Below are positions 9,122-16,208 of a DNA stretch of 47,623 nt, piece by piece. Location: positions 1 through 47,623 of the forward strand of contig CAKRRD010000017.1 in the NCBI GenBank assembly GCA_934394815.1. The letters are read 5' to 3'. Source of the DNA: an uncultured Acetatifactor sp. (lineage in GTDB: Bacteria; Bacillota; Clostridia; Lachnospirales; Lachnospiraceae). The notes under the pieces are model-generated. The model worked only from the letters and a program-made list of their open reading frames with translations, was not told the origin of the DNA and searched no databases. Position 1 is the stretch's first letter. Each line of letters opens with the position of its first letter. A program made the translations under genes and the position numbers.

Positions 9122-9160
9122 CTTTTCTTTTCACTTAATTTTGCTTCATTGATTTATCAA

Positions 9161-9340
9161 TTAATCAACGCTTACGACCTGCTTCTTATTGTAAGAACCA
9201 CAAGCCTTGCAAACTCTGTGAGGCATCATCAGTGCACCACATTTGCTGCACTTTACCAATGTAGGAGCGCTCATTTTCCAGTTTGCTCTTCTCTTATCTC
9301 TTCTACCTTTGGAAGATTTATTCTTAGGACAAATAGACAT
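9161..9340 (-). CDS. rpmF: 50S ribosomal protein L32, zinc-binding form
   Basis: This small protein of the large ribosomal subunit is 59 aa. It starts MSICPKNKSSKGRRDKRR, and four cysteines as CSKC and CKAC mark the zinc-ribbon form of L32. It follows the DUF177 gene by two bases, and its ribosome site AAGGAGGTG overlaps the stop codon of that gene, so the two are translationally coupled. A terminator hairpin follows. Confidence 0.97.
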   Translation of the reverse strand: MSICPKNKSSKGRRDKRRANWKMSAPTLVKCSKCGALMMPHRVCKACGSYNKKQVVSVD

Positions 9341-9342
9341 CG

Positions 9343-9867
9343 TTACACCTCCTTATTCGCGTTGAAGATATCTTGGATTGCTGCCATACGAGGATCCGGT
9401 ACGAAAGTATCGCAACCACATTCCTTCAGATTCCTGTTCTGACCACATACAGGGCAGATACCCTTGCAGTCTTCCTTACACAGGATCTTTGCCGGCCAAT
9501 TCACCAGAATTTCATCGTACACAAAAGCCTCTACATCCAGCTGCCATCCATCCATAAAGCTCTGCTCGGTATCTTCTTCCTCACTTACTTCCGCTTCCGG
9601 AGAATAAACGATTCTGTCAAACTTAAGCTTCATTGCTGTAGGTACTTCAGTAAGGCACCTGTCACATTTCGTGTCAAAGGTAAGCTCTGCAGTGCCGGTT
9701 ACTTTTGCCTTGTTCACACCGATGTTGGTAAAAGTAAGATTAATGGGTGTCTTCTCCGTAATAGAGAAATCTCCCTGGCGGCTCTTAAAGCTTGTCATCT
9801 CAAGCGGAATGGCAACAGTCTCTACCTTGCCTTCGGATGTTAATACATCAGATAAACTTACTAACAT
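9343..9867 (-). CDS. DUF177 (YceD-like) protein upstream of rpmF
   Basis: This is a member of the DUF177/YceD family, which is widely found directly before rpmF. Links to 23S rRNA or ribosome accumulation are known for plant and bacterial members. The 174-aa protein has the beta-rich family core, including CDRCL and an acidic stretch (SEEEDTEQSFMDGWQLD). Near the C-terminus is a Cys cluster (CKEDCKGICPVCG) typical of the group. It starts at 9867 and is transcribed from the strong promoter at 9939-9967. Function here is inferred from family and position only. Confidence 0.9.
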   Translation of the reverse strand: MLVSLSDVLTSEGKVETVAIPLEMTSFKSRQGDFSITEKTPINLTFTNIGVNKAKVTGTAELTFDTKCDRCLTEVPTAMKLKFDRIVYSPEAEVSEEEDTEQSFMDGWQLDVEAFVYDEILVNWPAKILCKEDCKGICPVCGQNRNLKECGCDTFVPDPRMAAIQDIFNANKEV

Positions 9868-9938
9868 AGCGACTCCTATGCAATATGTTGCGTAGAAAAC
9901 ACAAGTCTCCTACGATGTGTTGATTCACACACTGATTT

Positions 9939-9967
9939 ATTATACATATGATGTGCCCGTTTGTCAA
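9939..9967 (-). promoter_or_regulatory. Near-perfect sigma-A promoter for the DUF177-rpmF unit
   Basis: On the minus strand the -35 is TTGACA (9962-9967) and the -10 is TATAAT (9939-9944), spaced by exactly 17 bp. The leader to the DUF177 start is about 65 nt. This marks the boundary between the accessory array and the housekeeping block. Confidence 0.9.
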
Positions 9968-10055
9968 CAAGATTTTATAGAATTTTCATACACTTTAATC
10001 TGGTAAATTTTATACGTGACTTCATGGTTGCTAAAAAGGGCAATGGAACATCGTT

Positions 10056-11885
10056 TTATTTCTGACTTAGCTGCTGGATCAGCTGTCTGTACTGTTCTCC
10101 CAGTCTTGCGATCTCCGGCGGAAGACCTGCCTTTTCCTTGCCCGACAACTGTACAATTCTGGGAAGAATCAACAGATTACGGCAGCTCTCCATGCAGACC
10201 TTTTTTGCAGCCTCCGCATGCTCGCCATAATAGGCTGCATCTGCCGACACATTGACATAGTTGGCTCCGTAGCTGTTCAGCAGGCACTGCAAAATATAGT
10301 TTACACATTTTTCCGGATTTCCCTCAAATACCTTCGCGTTCCCAAGAATGGACTTCATTTTCTGTACATATTCCTGCCCCTGGGGAGCTTCTATGTATTT
10401 CTGAAAATTAGCAAACATTTTGTCATGTACCTGCTCAATTCCGCCCCCACTGACATAGGCTCCCATTCCGCAGGATACTCTGGAAAACTTTGAACTCATC
10501 GCCTCAAAATCCACGCCTGCATCCTGCATGTTCCGGAACATCTGCACATAGTCCTTCGGAATATCAAGGAAAAACTGACCGCGAAGCTTCTTATCTCTCT
10601 TGGCCGCCTCTTTGGCACTTTCCCGGATCTGGAATGCCTGCAGGGCATTGGATTCCCCGTGCGTTTCAAATTCATGATCCGATAGTTCGATCAGTCCCTT
10701 GACCCGGAACGTTTGCCCGGCACGCAATTCTTCATGGATTTCATCGTGAAACAGGGATCTGAGGCTCTCGTAATCTGCCTCCGATCCGAGTGCTTTGTCC
10801 AGTGCCGGCTCCGGCATACTGTTCCCGACTGCTTCGTTGAAGTTCTCGATCCTCTGCTGCCCTGCCACGATTTGTGCCTCCCGCAATAACTTCTTTTCCT
10901 TTTTATCGCGTTCACGGATCTGTTTCTTCAACAGCTTTTTCAACCCCGGGATCTGCATCGCCATGGGATCATGAAAGGCCTTGTCTTCCACATATTCTAC
11001 ATGAGTTCCGGAGATTGTGATCCCTTTGGATGCCAATATAGCAGTCCACAAATTTGAAAACGTAGCACAGATTTCTCCCACGCGGTATTTCAACAGCTTT
11101 TTCTCTACCTCGGGCAGGCTTTCAAAATACGGTGCATTGTACGAATCCTTCTGCAGATTTTCAAAGTAGGTCATCTTTGTAACGACATCATACACTTCCG
11201 TCTGATGTCTTTCGATGTAGGTATCCGTCAACATATCCGGTGTGAGCCTGACATTGAGCATCTCGTTCTTGATCCGCTCCAGATGGGGCTTACGCCGCTG
11301 CAGATCACAGGAGCAGTAATCCTCCAGGAACTGCTCATCCTGTCGCTTCCGCTCTGCCTCCTGCTCATTCAGCGGATTTCCCTGCGCATCGGCCTTATAG
11401 CCGGTCGTATAGGAATCGAGAACTCTGGTATCCACATCCATTCCCCGAGCCTTCGCCTCATTATAAAGTTCAAGTCCTCTCACTTTGGATGGTTCCTTCT
11501 CCGCTGTAAGCTCATCCATCTGCCGTTTCACTTCCACAGATACATGATCCACATATGGGTTTTCAATTTCCGCTCTGAGTCTCTCATCTTCTCTTTCCAG
11601 TTCCCGTCTCTTCTTAAAGCTCAGCCCTGACGCTGCCGGCTCTTTCACCTTTTTTACCTTCGTAAGCAGTGCCTTCTCGATCGGTGGGATGGGCAGCAGT
11701 TCCCGCCGCATCGGCAGAACCTCTGTAATCTCCCGCTGTCTTACCGCCTGTGCCTGTACCACAACGGGCTGTTCCATTTGCACGGGGGCCGCTGCAACTG
11801 CTGCTTCCTCCCCGGCGTTCTGCCCGACGGCATGAATGGCCTCCCCAGTCTTTGTCTTATTTAATGCTTCCTTCTTATCACACAT
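10056..11885 (-). CDS. Large uncharacterised protein, last gene of the CIS array; shares a core domain with the protein at 16209
   Basis: I do not recognise this 609-aa protein. It has a low-complexity Ala/Gln/Val-rich N-terminus (residues ~20-70), then a charged helical region, then a segment (~155-285) homologous to residues ~135-262 of the 798-aa protein at 16209-18605. Shared landmarks are a DY-C/S-S-D...RK..L block and PYF..L...EK.L.K.R. The rest is helical and charged, with no signal peptide or membrane helix. An AGGAGG site precedes the ATG at 11885. It ends the array, and I see no clear terminator after it. Its position after the AAA+ genes, next to an ADP-ribosyltransferase-like protein, suggests cargo or a cargo-loading protein; this is inference. 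Confidence 0.75.
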   Translation of the reverse strand: MCDKKEALNKTKTGEAIHAVGQNAGEEAAVAAAPVQMEQPVVVQAQAVRQREITEVLPMRRELLPIPPIEKALLTKVKKVKEPAASGLSFKKRRELEREDERLRAEIENPYVDHVSVEVKRQMDELTAEKEPSKVRGLELYNEAKARGMDVDTRVLDSYTTGYKADAQGNPLNEQEAERKRQDEQFLEDYCSCDLQRRKPHLERIKNEMLNVRLTPDMLTDTYIERHQTEVYDVVTKMTYFENLQKDSYNAPYFESLPEVEKKLLKYRVGEICATFSNLWTAILASKGITISGTHVEYVEDKAFHDPMAMQIPGLKKLLKKQIRERDKKEKKLLREAQIVAGQQRIENFNEAVGNSMPEPALDKALGSEADYESLRSLFHDEIHEELRAGQTFRVKGLIELSDHEFETHGESNALQAFQIRESAKEAAKRDKKLRGQFFLDIPKDYVQMFRNMQDAGVDFEAMSSKFSRVSCGMGAYVSGGGIEQVHDKMFANFQKYIEAPQGQEYVQKMKSILGNAKVFEGNPEKCVNYILQCLLNSYGANYVNVSADAAYYGEHAEAAKKVCMESCRNLLILPRIVQLSGKEKAGLPPEIARLGEQYRQLIQQLSQK

Positions 11886-11903
11886 AACTGCCCTCCTGCC
11901 CTA

Positions 11904-12737
11904 TTATACACTCAGATAATAAGTATGCGAAATTGCCGCTGCCTTCGGAAATACTTTAAGGATCAGATTTTTTGACGTTTCGTTGACTTCCTGTATATAA
12001 AATTTCGTGTCCTCCGAATATTTCTCTCGTCCGAGTGCCATCGCCGTAAATATCATTTCTGCCAATGCCGTAGGACTTTTTTCAAAAGAACAAAGCGCAC
12101 AGAGGGTCAGCCTTCCTCCCAGTGAATGATCGAAGATCAGATAGGCGGTCAGCCGGTTTTCCCGTTCATAGACAACACTGATCTGCCGGTCGATGGAGTC
12201 TGCGAAAAAGCCCTCAGCGGGGACAGGAACCCCGCTTTCATAGGCTCTTTTGCTGAGTTCCCTGACCATGTGTTCCTGACAATCCTCCAGCCGATGTACA
12301 TGTACCGCTTTGCCTTCCTTATTATATTGGGACTTTAAAGCTTCCCCAATGGTGATCTCATAAATTTCACCCTGTGTCTGCTTCTCCTTCCGGAAGAACC
12401 AGAACTCGAGAAATTCCTCCAGTGCTTCCGTCTCTTCATCCGCCCCTGCAAAGGATACCTCAATTCCGATTCCTTCTTCCCTGCATGTCTCCACAAGTTC
12501 ACCGATCAGCAGATTTCCGTAGCCGCATCTCCTGTACTCCGGGGATACAAACAGGGAAATCAGGCGAAAACAGCCTCCCATTACATATCCCACAAGGGCA
12601 CCGCAGGCGGTTTTCGTCTGCTCCTCTGTCACGCCGACCGCATAGACAGGGGCACCCTCCTTTATCAATTCCGCCGCTGCCTGCGTCATCAACGGTTCAA
12701 ACCATTCCAAATTTTCCGGTGTAATTGCTCCCCGCAT
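11904..12737 (-). CDS. Double-GNAT acetyltransferase-like protein (copy 1 of 3)
   Basis: This 277-aa protein has an N-terminal GNAT fold with the acetyl-CoA motif A as LISLFVSPEYRRCGYGNLLI (R-R-x-G-x-G). The C-terminal ~120 residues form a second alpha/beta segment, ending IQEVNETSKNLILKVFPKAA, that looks like a degenerate GNAT half. Length and layout match the proteins at 12756 and 15311, so the three are paralogues. It lies 18 bp from each neighbour. The substrate is unknown. Possible roles are modifying or protecting against the adjacent large proteins, or a self-contained effector. An AAGGAG site precedes the start. Confidence 0.8.
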   Translation of the reverse strand: MRGAITPENLEWFEPLMTQAAAELIKEGAPVYAVGVTEEQTKTACGALVGYVMGGCFRLISLFVSPEYRRCGYGNLLIGELVETCREEGIGIEVSFAGADEETEALEEFLEFWFFRKEKQTQGEIYEITIGEALKSQYNKEGKAVHVHRLEDCQEHMVRELSKRAYESGVPVPAEGFFADSIDRQISVVYERENRLTAYLIFDHSLGGRLTLCALCSFEKSPTALAEMIFTAMALGREKYSEDTKFYIQEVNETSKNLILKVFPKAAAISHTYYLSV

Positions 12738-12755
12738 TGCCGTTCTCCTTCCTGT

Positions 12756-13643
12756 CTACATTTCAAAATATGCCGTGCACATGGGTATGCGTCTGCACTT
12801 TCCCAACAGTTTCTCCATCAGACGCAATGAGGAATCCGTAAGGATCGGGATCTCAATCTGCGTTTCCTCCCCATACTGCGCGACAGCCTTCTGGACACAG
12901 GTCTGTAACATTTTGATACCTTCCCCTGACGTTCCCGGCCTAAGGAAAAACTGGCATAGACAGAGCCGGCTTTCGTGCTCCGTAAAAAAGGCACACGCCG
13001 CAAGTTCTCTTCTTGCGTCAAAGACCGCATAGCTGATCTCCTGACAGGCATTCTCCAGCTCCGCCTCGGTCATATAAGCTATCCCTGCCTCGGAAAGGGT
13101 CTGAAAGATTTTCTTTCTTTCCAGTGCAGACAGCTCCGGTACGGAGACCATCCGGTAATCCGCCGGCAGACTGGCCCGCAATCCATTTATCGGAGCCTTT
13201 TCCAGATCCTTCACAGTCATCAGGAAGGATCCCGCCAGTTCTTCTTCCTCGAACACAAAGCCCGCCTGCTTGAGAAATTCCTCCACGCCCCCGGCATTTT
13301 TCTCTCCGACGTATCTGCAATAATGCACGATTCCGTCCGTCGCCTCAAATACATTCTCCATCATTTCCAGAAAAAGCGTCCCGGCAACTCCTTTTCTGCG
13401 GTACTCAGGAACCACATAGAGGCTCATCAGGTCGAGCATCCCTTCCTGATCCCCCTCCATGAGTTTCATACAGATTGCCCCACAGGCAATATTCTCTTCC
13501 ACTGCAATCATGCCTATCGCAGTGCCTGCCGCCAGTTCTGCCACCGCCTCCTGCGTAAACAGAGGGGAATACTTCATAATCTGCGCTTCCTCCACACGGT
13601 AAAGCTCCAGTTCAGGTAATTGATCCATTTCGTTCTGCGTCAT
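12756..13643 (-). CDS. Double-GNAT acetyltransferase-like protein (copy 2 of 3)
   Basis: This 295-aa protein carries the GNAT motif LMSLYVVPEYRRKGVAGTLF in its N-terminal half. In the C-terminal half, after SVPELSALERKKIF, a second acyltransferase-like segment ends with IPILTDSSLRLMEKLLGK. The C-terminal pattern of an Ile/Val-rich strand, Asn/Asp-Ser/Thr, then an LxxKL helix recurs in the other two copies. The start has GGAG five bases upstream. It lies between the 537-aa unknown (upstream) and GNAT copy 1. Confidence 0.8.
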   Translation of the reverse strand: MTQNEMDQLPELELYRVEEAQIMKYSPLFTQEAVAELAAGTAIGMIAVEENIACGAICMKLMEGDQEGMLDLMSLYVVPEYRRKGVAGTLFLEMMENVFEATDGIVHYCRYVGEKNAGGVEEFLKQAGFVFEEEELAGSFLMTVKDLEKAPINGLRASLPADYRMVSVPELSALERKKIFQTLSEAGIAYMTEAELENACQEISYAVFDARRELAACAFFTEHESRLCLCQFFLRPGTSGEGIKMLQTCVQKAVAQYGEETQIEIPILTDSSLRLMEKLLGKCRRIPMCTAYFEM

Positions 13644-13683
13644 CTTATCTCCATTCCGCGCATTTCATCCACGCATTCCATTG

Positions 13684-15297
13684 CTACGATATCCCAAGGC
13701 GGTTTTTCAACTGCTCGAGCCCTTCCGCAGAAAGTTTCTGTCCGGCGAGAATTCTCATCACCTCGACGCCTTCTCCGCCCGCACGTCCGCCGTCTGCGCT
13801 GTCCCATTCCTTCATCTTCCGATCCAGCGCATTCATCCAGGTCTGAATCTGCCCGGGAGTCATATGGGTCAGATCACACTGCCTTCCTCCGTAATCCGCT
13901 CCCAGTTCATCCACTCTCTGACCGCCCAGGCTGGAAGCTGCCTCCGCCGTTGCTTTTATATTATGCCTGTGTCCCATCTGGTTCATGACACCGTTTGCAT
14001 CCGACTCCAGTCCAAACAGGATTGCACCGTAGGAATCTTTGCTGCTTTCCTTATACATGGAATAAAAATGCCCGCAGGAACCGTTGTTCCGTATCATTTT
14101 ACCGCTGATACCACTGTTACCGATTCCACCGATTGCCACATTCATTCCTCTCTGTCCGATAAAGTTACCGGTTCGGATCTTCTTCTCCTTTGTAGGTCCG
14201 GTGCTGCCAATCTTCCGCCGTTTCAGAGAGTGGGTAGAAGCGGCTCTGCGTACATCCATTGCTGCCGCATTGTTTTCGGAGCGGAAGATACTGTCCCACA
14301 TTCCTTTCTCCGCCTGGCTGTTCTGCTCTACCGGCATGGTAAGTACTACTCTTCGGCAGTGGCTCAGCGCCACAGCCACCGGTGCATTCCAATCGGAGGA
14401 ATTTCCCTGCTTGTCATAAACCTTGAAATTGGATAACTGCATCAGCAGGAGTCTCTTGGCGATCTCTATCTGCTGTGCATTGGCCGCCCGGATCTCTGCC
14501 TCCGCCACGCCTGCTGCCTCCGCCTCCGGGACACCGCAATTCGTTGTAAGGCGCTGTTTGTAATCATTGACATCCGCCTTATGGATCAGCGTTTCCACCA
14601 TAAGTTCCGTAGACATAGCCTCATCCAGCCTGCGATAGTTCTCCTTCTCAACATCCGGCAGATCCTTCGTATTCCTTGCCAGCGAAAGTCCCAGTCGGAG
14701 TGCCGGATTCATCAGCGCCTGGACACCGCCCTCACGCTTCAGACGCTGTACGAGCCTGTTCACATCGTAGTTCTCCGTTGTGGACAATTCCGGATACTTT
14801 TGCCGGAATTCCAGGAGTTCCTTGCTGGCAACCACATTTTTTAACGTCGCCTGTACATTCTCGAAGTTAGAATAATCCTTGTTGGCAAGCTGCCGCATGG
14901 TTTCAGAGTTCGTAACCTCGGACTGCCTGTATTTCGATCCTTCCCACGACTTGCGCATGTTTGCATTCGTAAACATCTTATTCTGTGACAATTCCCGCAT
15001 ATCCGCTTCATTGAGCAGAGTATGTTTCTTCCCCAGAGCATCAAATTTCTCCTTCTGATGCTTTCTCTCCTTGCGGCCAAGGCGCTCCTGATCCAGCTGC
15101 GCTGTGCCCGGAACCTGTACGCTGTCCGGCGGAGTGGACAGATTATTCAGAAATTTGGCATAGGGACTCCTCGTCTGCGTAAGCTGTCTGTCCAACATCT
15201 CTGCCGTCTGCTGTACATAGGATGTGGTGGTCGTCATGGTAGCTGTCACGGTAGCTTCCTTCGACTTATTCCGATTTAACTGTGTATGGTCAATCAT
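13684..15297 (-). CDS. Large uncharacterised protein with a Gly/Cys/His-rich C-terminal domain; candidate cargo
   Basis: I do not recognise this 537-aa protein. The N-terminus is Thr-rich and unstructured-looking (TVTATMTTTTSYVQQ), followed by a charged helical region to about residue 360. From about residue 385 the composition changes: a Gly-rich segment (MNVAIGGIGNSGISGK), then NGSCGHFYSMYKE, GAILFGLESDANG, MGHRHNIKATAEAASSLGG and ADYGGRQCDLTHM. This reads as a compact domain with conserved-looking Cys and His residues. The layout of a helical N-terminus and a distinct C-terminal domain resembles other injected effectors, but the activity is unknown. It is flanked by GNAT genes (13 bp and 40 bp). 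A GGGAGGAG site precedes the start. Confidence 0.75.
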   Translation of the reverse strand: MIDHTQLNRNKSKEATVTATMTTTTSYVQQTAEMLDRQLTQTRSPYAKFLNNLSTPPDSVQVPGTAQLDQERLGRKERKHQKEKFDALGKKHTLLNEADMRELSQNKMFTNANMRKSWEGSKYRQSEVTNSETMRQLANKDYSNFENVQATLKNVVASKELLEFRQKYPELSTTENYDVNRLVQRLKREGGVQALMNPALRLGLSLARNTKDLPDVEKENYRRLDEAMSTELMVETLIHKADVNDYKQRLTTNCGVPEAEAAGVAEAEIRAANAQQIEIAKRLLLMQLSNFKVYDKQGNSSDWNAPVAVALSHCRRVVLTMPVEQNSQAEKGMWDSIFRSENNAAAMDVRRAASTHSLKRRKIGSTGPTKEKKIRTGNFIGQRGMNVAIGGIGNSGISGKMIRNNGSCGHFYSMYKESSKDSYGAILFGLESDANGVMNQMGHRHNIKATAEAASSLGGQRVDELGADYGGRQCDLTHMTPGQIQTWMNALDRKMKEWDSADGGRAGGEGVEVMRILAGQKLSAEGLEQLKNRLGIS

Positions 15298-15310
15298 TCT
15301 CTCTCCTCCC

Positions 15311-16156
15311 TTACATCGTTCTTACATAACAGCGGGAGATACGCATTGCCTCCGGCATCAACTCTCTGATCAGCTTCTGCGTCGTGGGATTTACCGCCTG
15401 TGCAGCGATCCCTGTCTCCGCGGGATATTTCTTCTTTGCCGCACTGAAAGCACTCTGCACCAGCATCAGAAACAGCATTGGTGAACCGGAACCGTTCCAT
15501 GCCCCTGTGATCATCAATCCGGCTCCCTTCTGTTTCTCACACAGGAAAAAGCCATCCGGCACATGATCCTTAAAATGAAGGAAAGAAATATCCTGATCCA
15601 ACCTCTCCCCGGTAAAAATGCTGTCATCGAAAGGAGCCTCCATTTCCCTGATCTGCTGCTGCGCTTTGTTTTTCTCCACCGGTCCAAGTTCGCTAAGCGG
15701 TGTGCCTGCGTTCTTTACCGTCTTCGTCAACACGGGAACCTCACCCAGCTTTCCAAGAGTCGTTGCATAGATCTCGCCATACCGTTCCTCCTCTATAAAA
15801 CCATATGAGGTCAGGAACAATTCCAGTTCAAAATGCTCCTTTTCCGTGGCAATAAAGTCAAATATGACCTCCCCCGCAATATCCTCTGCGATCAGCAGCA
15901 GCTGCTCCATCAGCAAAGTACCACCGCCCTGTCTCCGGTACTTTGGTGCCACATAAAAGGAAATCACATGGATGGATCCTTCATCCAGTTCCGCCGCCAG
16001 TGCGCCCACCGCTGTCTGATCCTTCGCAAGCCCCAGGATCAGCGGTTCTTCTCCGTCCTTCCACGCCTGATATGCCATGGGCAGAAGCAGGGGCTTTAAC
16101 TGCTCCGCCTGCCGGTCTGCCGCACAATATACGATCATACCATTCTCATTCTGCAT
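15311..16156 (-). CDS. Double-GNAT acetyltransferase-like protein (copy 3 of 3)
   Basis: This 281-aa protein has the GNAT motif VISFYVAPKYRRQGGGTLLM (R-R-x-G-x-G type). Its C-terminal half ends AVNPTTQKLIRELMPEAMRI, the same end pattern as the other two copies. It is placed between the 798-aa and 537-aa unknown proteins, 52 bp and 13 bp from its neighbours. The one-to-one alternation of large unknown and GNAT gene suggests partnership. Function and substrate are unknown. Confidence 0.8.
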   Translation of the reverse strand: MQNENGMIVYCAADRQAEQLKPLLLPMAYQAWKDGEEPLILGLAKDQTAVGALAAELDEGSIHVISFYVAPKYRRQGGGTLLMEQLLLIAEDIAGEVIFDFIATEKEHFELELFLTSYGFIEEERYGEIYATTLGKLGEVPVLTKTVKNAGTPLSELGPVEKNKAQQQIREMEAPFDDSIFTGERLDQDISFLHFKDHVPDGFFLCEKQKGAGLMITGAWNGSGSPMLFLMLVQSAFSAAKKKYPAETGIAAQAVNPTTQKLIRELMPEAMRISRCYVRTM

Positions 16157-16208
16157 ACTCTGTTCCTCTCTTTATCTCCTGTCATAGTTTCCGGATCCCT
16201 GCGAAGCT

